Assembly: GCF_016863255.1 (NCBI RefSeq)
Contig: NZ_BOON01000010.1
Span: 1 to 64,000 of the forward strand
Direction of reading: 5' to 3'
Source: Planosporangium mesophilum
Lineage (GTDB): Bacteria; Actinomycetota; Actinomycetes; Mycobacteriales; Micromonosporaceae
Length of the DNA stretch: 64,000 bases
Within the stretch, counting starts at the first letter, position 1. Every line of letters starts with the position of its first letter. Shown in pieces: positions 16,515-25,096 of the stretch. The translations under genes were made by a program, and so were the position numbers. Under the pieces are notes generated by a model, which was not told the origin of the DNA, did not search any database, and saw only the letters and a list, made by a program, of their open reading frames with translations.

Positions 16515-16721
16515 TCACTGGGACGGCTGCGGCACCTGACAGTTGATCTTCGGGTTGACGCCGGCGTAGTTGAGCGGTCCGGCCAGGATCGTGACGGCGG
16601 TGGTGCCCGCCTTGGCGCAGTTGTCCTGGGAACTGCTGTAGTAGCCGCGCTGACCGGCCGCCAGAACGCCGATGAGCAGCCAGATGAGGACGATTACTCC
16701 GCCTATGCCTCCGGTACGCAC
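16515..16721 (-). CDS. small single-pass membrane protein, function unknown
   Basis: 68 aa from a GTG at 16721. The start is set by a GGAGG ribosome site 7 nt upstream; longer in-frame extensions run into low-quality Arg/His/Gln-rich sequence. The peptide begins MRTGGIGGVIVLIWLLIGVLAAGQ, one membrane helix. A ~45-residue tail follows with two cysteines (DNCAKAG and INCQVPQ), which could form a disulfide if the tail is extracytoplasmic. A hairpin terminator follows the gene. I do not recognise a named family. It is divergent from the FUSC-type gene. Confidence 0.7.
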   Translation of the reverse strand: MRTGGIGGVIVLIWLLIGVLAAGQRGYYSSSQDNCAKAGTTAVTILAGPLNYAGVNPKINCQVPQPSQ

Positions 16722-16928
16722 CGTATGCCTCCAGGTCGCGAGATCCAGATGTGGGGGGTGCCGGCGGTTGGTCGGGGGACCCTCCGCTGGGCGGCAGGTT
16801 GATACCCATCGGTCATCAATGTCTAAACGGCGCCGCAGTGGCGCCGCCCGACCCCCTGGATGGGCACCGCGGTACGCCGTGGCTACCTTCGAAGTGGGCG
16901 GCGCTACCGAGGATGGGTCGGGAGCGGA

Positions 16929-18317
16929 ATGGGTTGGATGCCTCGGCGGTGGGCTCGGCCGGTCCGCGCCCCGTCCGCCGGGTTGGTCAGGCGGGGTCAG
17001 GAGTTCGGGCTTCGGACGGCGAAGACGACCCTGGCCGCGGTGTTGTCGTACATCGTGGCCGATTACCTGCACACCAGTCCGCAGCCGGTGCTCGCGCCGC
17101 TGACCGCGCTGCTGGTGGTCCAGCTGACCATGTACGAGACCGTGGAGCACGGGCTGGAGCGGGTCCTGAGCGTGGTGGCGGGTGTGCTGGTCGCCGTCGC
17201 CGTCGCCACCTTCGTCGGCCTCACCTGGTGGAGCCTGGGTGCCCTGATCGCCCTGTCGCTGATCGTCGGCGAGCTGGTACGGCTCGGGCCCCACCTGTTG
17301 GAGGTGCCGATCACCGCGATGTTGATCCTCGCAGTCGGCGGCGCCGAGGTGGCCGCGCTCGGGCGGGTGTACGAGACGCTCATCGGCGCAGCTGCGGGGA
17401 TCCTGGTCAACGCACTGATCGTGCCGCCGCTGCACGTGCGTCCGGCCAGTGACGCCATCGGCGACCTGGCCGACCGGATGGCCCGGTACCTGTGCGGGCT
17501 CGCCGCGCAGCTGCGGGAGGGATGGTCACCGGAGGCGGCCGAGCACTGGCTGGCCGAGTCGCGTGCGCTCGGCACCGAGGTGCTGCGTGCCGACCAGTCA
17601 CTGGCCCGCGCCGAGCAGAGCGCCCGGCTCAACCCGCGCGGCGGGGCGGCGCAGGAGGCGCTGTCCCGGCTGCGGACGGCGTTGACCGGCCTGGAGCACT
17701 GCTACGTGTCGCTGCGCCAGCTGTCCCGGGGGCTGTACGAGCGCACCACCATGGTCGCCGGCACCGAGGACGCGGAGCCGTACGGTCCGGAGGCCCGCGC
17801 CGTGCTCGCGGACATGTTGGAGCGGGCCGCCGAGGCGCTGACCGGCGTGGTCGGGGTGGCCTGCGGATCCACCCCTGCGGAGGCGGCCCGCGCGCGGGTC
17901 GCGGCGCAGACGGCCGAGCTGCACCGGCTGCGCCACCGGCTCAGTGAGCTGCTGCTGGTCGATCCGCACACCGACCAGGGGGCGTGGCAGCAGCACGGCG
18001 CGCTGTTGGCGGCGATCGACCGGGTACGGATCGAGGTGCAGTCGGCGGTCCGGCCGGCGCGGGTACCGTGGCGCCCCCACCTGGAGCCGGAGCGCCAGCG
18101 GCAGGCGGTACGGCGGGTCATGGACGCGGCGGCGCAGGCGGCCGTCGAGCTGCGGCCCATCCTGCCCAGTACCCGGATCGGCACCCTGGCCGGCCGGCGC
18201 CGGCTGCTCAGGAGGCAGGCGATCGCGCGGCAGCAGGCTCCCCGCCGTAGCGCTCCCCGGCGGCTCTTCCGGGACGTGATCGCGCGACTGCCCGGTCGGC
18301 CGGGCGCCCGCCACTGA
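16929..18317 (+). CDS. FUSC/aromatic acid exporter-like membrane protein
   Basis: 462 aa from ATG 16929, just after a GGAG site. The N-terminal half has five or six membrane helices (TTLAAVLSYIVADYL, PLTALLVVQLTMYETVEHGLERVLSVVAGVLVAVAVATF, LGALIALSLIVGEL, ITAMLILAVGGAEVA and AAAGILVNALIVPPL). The sequence PLTALLVVQLT…G.ERV…G is typical of the FUSC/ArAE family of proton-driven exporters of aromatic carboxylic acids. The C-terminal half is soluble and helical and ends in an Arg-rich tail. The exported compound is unknown. Confidence 0.78.
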   Translation: MGWMPRRWARPVRAPSAGLVRRGQEFGLRTAKTTLAAVLSYIVADYLHTSPQPVLAPLTALLVVQLTMYETVEHGLERVLSVVAGVLVAVAVATFVGLTWWSLGALIALSLIVGELVRLGPHLLEVPITAMLILAVGGAEVAALGRVYETLIGAAAGILVNALIVPPLHVRPASDAIGDLADRMARYLCGLAAQLREGWSPEAAEHWLAESRALGTEVLRADQSLARAEQSARLNPRGGAAQEALSRLRTALTGLEHCYVSLRQLSRGLYERTTMVAGTEDAEPYGPEARAVLADMLERAAEALTGVVGVACGSTPAEAARARVAAQTAELHRLRHRLSELLLVDPHTDQGAWQQHGALLAAIDRVRIEVQSAVRPARVPWRPHLEPERQRQAVRRVMDAAAQAAVELRPILPSTRIGTLAGRRRLLRRQAIARQQAPRRSAPRRLFRDVIARLPGRPGARH

Positions 18318-18426
18318 TCGTGGGTACGCAGGCATGTGCACGATCGGCCAGGCACCGCGGTGGCCCGTCGCCTACCGTGGAACAGAGGGGACGGCCGTCC
18401 GCCGCCGAGCGCACCCTGGAGCCGCC

Positions 18427-19437
18427 ATGACCACCCCGACCAACCGGGAGATCCACCTCGCCAGTCGCCCGGAGGGGTGGCCCACCGCCGAGAACTTCCG
18501 GCTGGTGGAGGTGCCGGTGCCCGAGCCAGGCCCGGGTCAGGTGGTGGTGCGTAACCGGGTGATGTCGGTCGACCCGTACATGCGGGGCCGGATGAACGCC
18601 GGGGAGTCGTACATCCCGTCCTTCCGGGTGGGGGAGGCCATGGACGGCGGGGCCGTCGGCGAGGTGGTCGCCTCGGCCAGCCCCGGCCTCGCCGTCGGCG
18701 ACACGGTCCTGCACGGCCTCGGCTGGCGCGAGTACGCGCGGCTCGACGCGGACAAGGCGCGCAAGGTCGACACCACCGCCGCGCCGCTCTCGGCCTACCT
18801 CGGGGCGCTGGGCATGGTGGGGTTGACCGCGTACGTCGGGCTGCTCGACATCGCCGCGATGCGACCGCGCGACACGGTCTTCGTCTCCGGCGCGGCCGGC
18901 GCGGTGGGCAGCATCGCGGGGCAGATCGCGAAGCTGCGCGGGTCGCCCCGGGTGATCGGCAGCGCCGGCTCGGCGGCCAAGGTCGAGTACGTCACCCGCG
19001 AGCTCGGCTTCGACGCGGCGTTCAACTACCACGACGGCCCGGTCGCCGAGCAGCTCAAGGCGGCCGCGCCGGACGGCATCGACGTGTACTTCGACAACGT
19101 GGGCGGCGACCACCTCGAGGCGGCGATCGACTCGCTGAACCTGCACGGGAGGGTCGCGCTGTGCGGGGCGATCTCGCAGTACAACGCCGAGGAGGCGGCC
19201 CCGGGGCCGCGCAACCTCTTCCTGGCCGTCGGCAAGCGGCTCACGCTGCGCGGCTTCCTCGTCGGCGACCACGCCGACCGGATGCCGGACTTCGTGGCCG
19301 AGGTCGGCGCGTGGCTGCGCGAAGGTCGGCTGCGGGTCGACGAGACCGTCGTCGAGGGGATCGAGAACGCCCCGGAGGCGTTTCTCAGCATGCTGCGTGG
19401 CGCGAACCGCGGCAAGATGCTCGTCCGCCTGGCCTGA
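18427..19437 (+). CDS. NADP-dependent MDR oxidoreductase, CurA/PTGR-like
   Basis: 336 aa from ATG 18427. A zinc-free medium-chain reductase: it lacks the catalytic Cys/His ligands. It has the NADP motif SGAAGAVGSIAGQIAKL and the PTGR/CurA segments VDPYMRGRM, FNYHDGP and DVYFDNVGGDHLEAAI. Relatives reduce the double bond of alpha,beta-unsaturated ketones and aldehydes. It ends 9 bp before the convergent chemoreceptor gene. The upstream 109 bp hold its promoter; only a weak GATCGTG/CACGATC repeat is seen there. Confidence 0.88.
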   Translation: MTTPTNREIHLASRPEGWPTAENFRLVEVPVPEPGPGQVVVRNRVMSVDPYMRGRMNAGESYIPSFRVGEAMDGGAVGEVVASASPGLAVGDTVLHGLGWREYARLDADKARKVDTTAAPLSAYLGALGMVGLTAYVGLLDIAAMRPRDTVFVSGAAGAVGSIAGQIAKLRGSPRVIGSAGSAAKVEYVTRELGFDAAFNYHDGPVAEQLKAAAPDGIDVYFDNVGGDHLEAAIDSLNLHGRVALCGAISQYNAEEAAPGPRNLFLAVGKRLTLRGFLVGDHADRMPDFVAEVGAWLREGRLRVDETVVEGIENAPEAFLSMLRGANRGKMLVRLA

Positions 19438-19446
19438 GCGGACCGT

Positions 19447-21072
19447 TCAGTAGCGGAACGCGCTGACGACCCGCTGCAGGTGCGCTGACATCTCGGCGAG
19501 GTTCCGGGCGGCGGCGTTCGCCTCGCCGACGCCGGCCGCGGCCGTCTGTACCGCCGTCGCCAGCCCGGCCATGCTCTCCGCGGCATCGTTGCCGATGGTC
19601 GCGGCCTCGTGAACGTTGCGACTCATCTCGGAGGTCGTGGCCGTCTGCTCCTCGACGGCCGACGCGACCATGGTCTGGAAATCGTTGATCTGGCTGATGA
19701 TGTGGGCGATCTCTGCGATCGCCGAGACCGCGCTCGCGGTGTCGCTCTGAATGGCCTCGACGCGCCGGCTGATGTCCTCGGTGGCGCGGGCGGTCTCCTG
19801 GGCCAGGTCCTTGACCTCGCCGGCGACGACGGCGAAGCCCTTGCCGGCGTCGCCGGCCCGGGCGGCCTCGATGGTGGCGTTGAGGGCGAGCAGGTTGGTC
19901 TGCTCCGCGATCGAGGTGATCAGCTTGACCACGTTGCCGATCTCGGCCGAGGACTCGCCCAGACGGGCGACCACGGTGTTGGTGGATTCCGCCACGGTCA
20001 CCGCCTTGCCGGCGATGTCGACGGCCTGGTTGACGTTCTGGCCGATCTCGCGGATCGAAAGGCCCATCTCCTCGGCGCCGGCCGAAACGGCGGTGACATT
20101 GCGGGAGGTTTCCTCGCTCGACTGCGAGACCGAGGCGGCGCGCTCCGCAGCTTCGGACACGCTGTCGTTGATGCTGGCGCTGGTGATCGACAGCTCCTCG
20201 GACGACGCTGCCAGCGCCCCGCTGGCCTCGCTGAGCGCCTGGACCGTCTCGCGCAGGCTCTCGGTCGCCGTGCCCAGCGCCGTCGCCATCTCGCCGGCCT
20301 CGTCGCGCTGACGTACCACGACGGTCTGGGTCAGGTCGCCGTCGGCCACGGCGCGCAGAACCTGGGCGACCCGCCGCAGCGGCAGAACCACCAGGCGGCC
20401 GACGTAGATCGCGACCGTCAGGGCGATCACCAGGCCGATCCCGATCAGGACCAGCACGTCGACCTGCGCGCCGGTGACGATGGTCTCGAAGTCCTCGGCC
20501 GCTACCAGCGCCTTGCTGGCGCGGTCGATCTCGGCCGTCAGTAACGTCTCGTACGCCTTGCGCAGGTCACGATTGGGGCCGTACCCGGCCTTGACCGCGT
20601 CGGCCCGGCGGCCGCTGTCGAAGAGGGCGAACTCGGCCTTGACCGCGTCGAACCAGCCGTCGATCTTGCCGCGGATCTCGTCGACCTTGGCTACCTCGGC
20701 CGGTGTCCTGGCCGATGTACGGGCCTGTTGCAGGGCGGCGTCGGCCACCGGCTGACGGCCCAGGAACTCGGACTTGTACTTGGCGTCACCGGCCGCGAGG
20801 TAGCCGCGCTCGTCGGTTGCGGCGGCCTTGGTCGCCAGGGCGGCGTTGCTCAGCCCGAGGATGTACGGGACCGCCTGACCGACCTCGCTCCGGCGGTATT
20901 CGCGCAGATCACCGATGCGGATGAGCGCGAGCGTGCCGACCAGGATGGACAGGATGATGCCGGTGGCCGTGGCGGCCAGGATCTTGGTGCCGATCCGCCG
21001 ATCAGCGAACCAGCTCAATGGGCCCCGTCGGGTCCGGCCCTGGGCGGCCCCGGCATGTCCGTGCGACGACAT
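19447..21072 (-). CDS. methyl-accepting chemotaxis protein
   Basis: 541 aa from ATG 21072, preferred over the ATG at 21081 because GGGAG lies 8 nt upstream. Layout: a basic N-terminus ([16 protein letters not shown]); membrane helix 1 ([22 protein letters not shown]); a ~150-residue extracytoplasmic four-helix sensor; helix 2 ([23 protein letters not shown]); HAMP; and a methyl-accepting signalling domain. The tip sequence [41 protein letters not shown] is nearly invariant in the family. It should signal to CheA/CheW. No chemotaxis genes are nearby and the ligand is unknown. Confidence 0.95.
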   Translation of the reverse strand: MSSHGHAGAAQGRTRRGPLSWFADRRIGTKILAATATGIILSILVGTLALIRIGDLREYRRSEVGQAVPYILGLSNAALATKAAATDERGYLAAGDAKYKSEFLGRQPVADAALQQARTSARTPAEVAKVDEIRGKIDGWFDAVKAEFALFDSGRRADAVKAGYGPNRDLRKAYETLLTAEIDRASKALVAAEDFETIVTGAQVDVLVLIGIGLVIALTVAIYVGRLVVLPLRRVAQVLRAVADGDLTQTVVVRQRDEAGEMATALGTATESLRETVQALSEASGALAASSEELSITSASINDSVSEAAERAASVSQSSEETSRNVTAVSAGAEEMGLSIREIGQNVNQAVDIAGKAVTVAESTNTVVARLGESSAEIGNVVKLITSIAEQTNLLALNATIEAARAGDAGKGFAVVAGEVKDLAQETARATEDISRRVEAIQSDTASAVSAIAEIAHIISQINDFQTMVASAVEEQTATTSEMSRNVHEAATIGNDAAESMAGLATAVQTAAAGVGEANAAARNLAEMSAHLQRVVSAFRY

Positions 21073-21351
21073 CCCCCGCATCTCCCTCGCGCCCGGTGGG
21101 TCTCCGGCGGCCCACCCCTGTCCTCCCAATCGACCGGGGGATCCGGTACTCGATGAAAAAGACCGATATTTCCTCCGAGGGTAGTTGTTTCTATCTGAGC
21201 GGTATATTCCGGTCAGTCGTGATGTTACATATTTCGATTTCTGCCCAAATGTGATGTACGCAACGATTGCTATCTCTGTCGGTCGGGTACACCCCGGCCA
21301 CGGCGCGAGCCGTGATCAACCGCGCGTAACCCGATGCCGACAGGGGTGATA
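21073..21351. promoter_or_regulatory. AT-rich divergent promoter region (chemoreceptor / osmoprotectant importer)
   Basis: Bases about 21151-21277 are much richer in A and T than the surroundings (for example gttacatatttcgatttctg). They probably hold the promoters of the leftward chemoreceptor and the rightward importer. No clean operator palindrome was found. Confidence 0.5.
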
Positions 21352-22098
21352 ATGACCTTCCCCGAGTACCTGGAGAGCCGGCGCGACCTGCTGCTGGCCC
21401 AGACCCTGGAGCACGCGTACATCGTGCTGGTCTCGGTCGCGCTCGCGACCGTCGTGGGGGTCGGAATCGGCGTCGCCACGTACCGCCGTCGACGGGCCCG
21501 GGCCATCGCGGTCGCGATCGCCGCGGCGATCCTGACCATCCCGTCGTTCGCGCTGCTCGGCCTCTTGATCGCCCCGCTGGGCCTGGGGTACCTGCCCGCG
21601 CTGGTGGCGCTGAGCCTGTACGCGTTGCTGCCGATCATCCGCAACACGGTCGTCGGCCTGACCGGGATCGACCCGGGGCTGGTCGAGTCGGCCCGGGGGA
21701 TCGGGATGGGCCGGCTGCGGTCCCTGGCGACCGTGGAGCTACCGCTGGCCTGGCCGGTCATCCTCACCGGGATCCGGATCTCCGCCCAGATGACGGTGGG
21801 GATCGCCGCGATCGCCGCGTACGTCGGCGGTCCGGGCCTGGGCAACCAGATCTTCTCCGGCCTGGCCAACCTCGGCGGGGTCAACTCGCTGAACAACGCG
21901 CTGGTCGGCACGCTCGGCGTGGTCGTTCTCGCCCTCGTCCTCGACGGGTGCCTGGCCCTTCTGGGTGTGCTGACCCGACCCGGGCGTGCGGCCGGGTCGA
22001 CCGCGTCCGGTCGGCCGCGCCGGGCGTCGGGTGCGCGGCCGCCGACCGTCTCCGCGGAGCCGGCTGCCCTTGTCTCCACCACCCAGGGAGGTCACTGA
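21352..22098 (+). CDS. osmoprotectant ABC transporter permease
   Basis: 248 aa from ATG 21352, chosen over the ATG at 21334 because AGGGGTGAT sits directly upstream. It has five or six membrane helices and the permease loop GIDPGLVESARGIGMGRLRSLATVELPLAWPVILTGIR, typical of OpuCB/ProW-type glycine betaine/choline/carnitine importers. The stop overlaps the start of the ATPase gene. It is the first gene of a permease-ATPase-permease-binding protein operon and should import compatible solutes during osmotic stress. Confidence 0.9.
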   Translation: MTFPEYLESRRDLLLAQTLEHAYIVLVSVALATVVGVGIGVATYRRRRARAIAVAIAAAILTIPSFALLGLLIAPLGLGYLPALVALSLYALLPIIRNTVVGLTGIDPGLVESARGIGMGRLRSLATVELPLAWPVILTGIRISAQMTVGIAAIAAYVGGPGLGNQIFSGLANLGGVNSLNNALVGTLGVVVLALVLDGCLALLGVLTRPGRAAGSTASGRPRRASGARPPTVSAEPAALVSTTQGGH

Positions 22099-23294
22099 TG
22101 ACCGATGATGTGATGATCAGCCTCGAGAACGTGAGCAAGACCTACCGGGGGCAGAAGGCGCCGGCCGTGGAGAACGTCTCGATGACGATCCACCGGGGCG
22201 AGATCGTGGTGCTGGTGGGCCCGTCGGGCTGCGGCAAGACGACCACCATGAAGATGATCAACAGGCTGATCGAGCCGAGCGGCGGTCGGATCCTGGTCGA
22301 CGGTGAGGACGTCACCGCTCTCGACGGCACCCAGCTGCGCCGCCGCATCGGGTACGTCATCCAGCAGGGCGGGCTGTTCCCGCACATGAGCGTGGCGACC
22401 AACATCGGGCTGGTACCCAAGATGCTCGGGTGGAAGCGGGGCCGGATCGAGGAACGGGTCGACGAACTGCTGCACCTGGTCGGCCTGGAGCCGGGCCAGT
22501 ACCGCGACCGGCTTCCCCGCCAGCTGTCGGGCGGGCAGCAGCAGCGCGTCGGCGTTGCCCGGGCGCTGGCCGCCGATCCGCCGGTGATGCTGATGGACGA
22601 GCCGTTCGGCGCCACCGACCCGCTGACGCGCGACCGGCTGCAGAACGAGTTCCTGCGCCTGCAGGAGAAGCTGCAGAAGACGATCGTGTTCGTCACCCAC
22701 GACTTCGACGAGGCGATCAAGATGGGGACGCGGATCGCGGTCCTGGGAGAGCGGTCGCGCATCCGCCAGTTCGACACCCCGGAGCAGCTGCTGGCCGCTC
22801 CCGCCGACGAGACCGTCGGCCAGTTCATCGGCGCCGGCGCCGCCCTCAAGCGGCTCAACCTGCGACGGATCGACTCGGTCGAGTGCGGCGACGCCGAGCT
22901 GATGGGCGTCGAGGAGTCACCCACCGCGGTGCTGCGACGGCTGGACTCCTGCGACGCCGACGCCGTCCTCACCGTCGACGGGCAGCGCCGGCCGCTGCGC
23001 TGGGTCGGCGTGCGCGACCTGGGGCCGGACCAGGCCGACCTGCGGGGGATCGGCCTGCCGGTCACCGTGGTGGAGTCGCGGGCGACCCTGCACGACGCGC
23101 TGGACCAGATGCTGACGTCGAACTGCGGCTCAGTCGTCGTGGTCGACGACGACGGCCGGTACTGCGGTGTGGTGAACATCGAGTGCCTGATGCGCGCGAT
23201 CAGCGAGATGCGGGAGGCGGCGCGTGAGCGCGACCGCGGCGTGATCGAGGCGTCGCCGGGCACGCCCGCGCAGGCCGTCAGGGGGCGGCGATGA
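22098..23294 (+). CDS. osmoprotectant ABC transporter ATPase with CBS domains
   Basis: 398 aa from ATG 22098, which overlaps the previous stop (TGATG) and is preceded by AGGGAGG. Walker A is GPSGCGKTT, the signature is LSGGQQQR, Walker B is VMLMDEP, then the switch His in VTHD. The C-terminal ~130 residues contain CBS-type sequence (VESRATLHDALDQMLTSNCGSVVVVDDDGRYCGVVN). In OpuA/OpuC-type ATPases such domains sense ionic strength or nucleotides. It energises the two flanking permeases. Confidence 0.93.
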   Translation: MTDDVMISLENVSKTYRGQKAPAVENVSMTIHRGEIVVLVGPSGCGKTTTMKMINRLIEPSGGRILVDGEDVTALDGTQLRRRIGYVIQQGGLFPHMSVATNIGLVPKMLGWKRGRIEERVDELLHLVGLEPGQYRDRLPRQLSGGQQQRVGVARALAADPPVMLMDEPFGATDPLTRDRLQNEFLRLQEKLQKTIVFVTHDFDEAIKMGTRIAVLGERSRIRQFDTPEQLLAAPADETVGQFIGAGAALKRLNLRRIDSVECGDAELMGVEESPTAVLRRLDSCDADAVLTVDGQRRPLRWVGVRDLGPDQADLRGIGLPVTVVESRATLHDALDQMLTSNCGSVVVVDDDGRYCGVVNIECLMRAISEMREAARERDRGVIEASPGTPAQAVRGRR

Positions 23295-24079
23295 GCGCGG
23301 GTACCGTCGCGGGCGGCCCTGCGTCCATCGCCGCGCCGCCGCGCCGGCGCGGGCGCGGCCTGCTGCGCCGTCACTCGGCCATGCCGGTGGTCCTCGCGGC
23401 GGCGCTGCTCGGCACCTACCTGTGGGTGCGGTCCAGCCCGTTGGACGACATCGAGCGACGCTCCCTCAATGCCGACACCCTGCTGCGGCTACTCGGCCGG
23501 CACCTCGAACTCACCGCCGTCACCGCGGTGGTCGTGGTGGTGCTCGCGGTCGGCGCCGGGATCCTGCTGACCCGTCCGGCGCTGCGCTGGCTCGCCCCGG
23601 CCGCCACCTCGCTGGCGAACATCGGGCAGGCCACCCCGGCCATCGGGCTGCTGGTACTGCTCAGCATCTGGTTGGGCATCGGCTTCACGACGGCGGTGAT
23701 CGGGCTGATCGCGTACGCCGTGCTGCCCGTTCTGCAGAACACGATCGTCGGCATCAACCAGGTCGACCGGAGCCTCGTGCAGGCAGGCAAGGGCATCGGC
23801 ATGACACCGCTGGCCGTCCTGGTGCGCGTAGAGCTACCGCTGGCGGTGCCGGTCATCCTCGCCGGCATCCGTACCGCGCTGGTCCTCGCGGTGGGCGTGG
23901 CGACGCTGGCCGCGTTCATCGACGTCGGCGGCCTCGGTGAGCTGATCGTGACCGGCATCAAGCTGCAGCGGACCTCGGTGCTGGTCACCGGCGCCGTCCT
24001 CACCGCCGCGCTGGCGCTGGTACTGGACTGGCTCGGCGGCGTGGTCTCGGACCTGCTGCAGCCACGCGGACTCGACTGA
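23291..24079 (+). CDS. osmoprotectant ABC transporter permease, second subunit
   Basis: 262 aa, ATGA overlap with the ATPase gene. Five or six membrane helices follow an Arg-rich cytoplasmic N-terminus. The permease loop is INQVDRSLVQAGKGIGMTPLAVLVRVELPLAVPVILAGIR. It is homologous to the first permease of the operon, so the importer probably uses a heterodimeric channel, as in OpuCB/OpuCD systems. Confidence 0.9.
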   Translation: MSAGTVAGGPASIAAPPRRRGRGLLRRHSAMPVVLAAALLGTYLWVRSSPLDDIERRSLNADTLLRLLGRHLELTAVTAVVVVVLAVGAGILLTRPALRWLAPAATSLANIGQATPAIGLLVLLSIWLGIGFTTAVIGLIAYAVLPVLQNTIVGINQVDRSLVQAGKGIGMTPLAVLVRVELPLAVPVILAGIRTALVLAVGVATLAAFIDVGGLGELIVTGIKLQRTSVLVTGAVLTAALALVLDWLGGVVSDLLQPRGLD

Positions 24080-24094
24080 GCCAGGAGGAAGTAC

Positions 24095-25069
24095 ATGCTC
24101 GGCAGGAAACTGGTAGCCGGCGCCGCGATCGTCGCCACGGCGCTGTTGGCGGGTTGTTCGGTGACGACGGAGAACGCCGCCGCCAAGGTGGCCGTCGGGT
24201 CGGGCTCGATCAAGCGGAACCCGGCGCTGGCCGGCCGCACGATCGCGGTCGGCTCCAAGGACTTCACCGAGAACATCCTCCTCGGACACCTCACGATGAT
24301 CGCGCTCCAGGCGGCCGGCGCGAAGGTCGACAACCGCATCAACATCAAGGGCTCGGTCAACTCGCGCAAGGCGCTCGTCTCCGGCGACATCGACGTGTCC
24401 TGGGAGTACACCGGAACGGCCTGGATCACCTACCTCAACCACACCGATCCGATCCCCGAGTCCCGCCAGCAGTACGAGGCGGTGGTCGCGGAAGACAAGC
24501 AGCGCAACAACGTGGTCTGGGCGGCTCCGGCGCCGGCCAACAACACCTACGCCCTCGCGGTCCGCGAGGAGAAGGCCAAGGAGTGGGGCCTGCGGACGCT
24601 GTCCGACCTGGCCGCGTTCGCCCGTACCCACCCGGCCGAGGCCACCTTCTGCCTGGAGAGCGAGTTCGCCAGCCGCAACGACGGCTGGCCCGGCATGGCC
24701 AAGGCGTACGGCCTGAACGCGCCGCCGAGCAGCATCAGGACCGTCGACACCGGCGTCGTCTACACCGAGACGAAGAAGGGCACGTCCTGCAACTTCGGCG
24801 AGGTGTTCACCACCGACGGCCGGATCAGCAACCTCAAGCTGGTCCCGCTGGAGGACGACCGCAAGTTCTTCCCGATCTACAACCCGGCACTCACGATCAA
24901 CGGCGCGACCGCGGCCAAGTACCCGGATCTGGTGAAGCTGCTCGACCCGGTCGCTGCCAGGCTCGACAACGACACCCTGCGCCGGCTCAACGAGGAGGTC
25001 GACGTCAAGGGTGAGCTGGCCTCCACGGTGGCCGAGAACTGGATGCGGCAGCAGGGCTTCATCCGCTGA
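24095..25069 (+). CDS. osmoprotectant-binding lipoprotein of ABC importer
   Basis: 324 aa. A lipoprotein signal ends at LLAGCS (Cys near residue 23). The mature part starts the OpuAC/ProX fold with TIAVGSKDFTENILLGHLTMIALQAAGAKVDNR, then SGDIDVSWEYTGTAW and EDDRKFFPIYNPALTI. The family binds glycine betaine, choline or carnitine through aromatic boxes. It has its own AGGAGG site 10 bp after the permease stop. It is the last gene of the four-gene importer operon. Confidence 0.92.
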   Translation: MLGRKLVAGAAIVATALLAGCSVTTENAAAKVAVGSGSIKRNPALAGRTIAVGSKDFTENILLGHLTMIALQAAGAKVDNRINIKGSVNSRKALVSGDIDVSWEYTGTAWITYLNHTDPIPESRQQYEAVVAEDKQRNNVVWAAPAPANNTYALAVREEKAKEWGLRTLSDLAAFARTHPAEATFCLESEFASRNDGWPGMAKAYGLNAPPSSIRTVDTGVVYTETKKGTSCNFGEVFTTDGRISNLKLVPLEDDRKFFPIYNPALTINGATAAKYPDLVKLLDPVAARLDNDTLRRLNEEVDVKGELASTVAENWMRQQGFIR

Positions 25070-25096
25070 CCGAGCAGGCAAGGGCGTCCTCCCGCC

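Noticed and set aside
16327-16809. 161-codon N-terminal extension of the L,D-transpeptidase
   Set aside because: The lipoprotein signal begins at 16326, and the extension overlaps the separately supported 68-aa gene and two hairpin arms.
18316-18345. GATCGTG…CACGATC repeat after the FUSC gene
   Set aside because: Seven-bp arms with a 16-nt loop are too weak to call a terminator.
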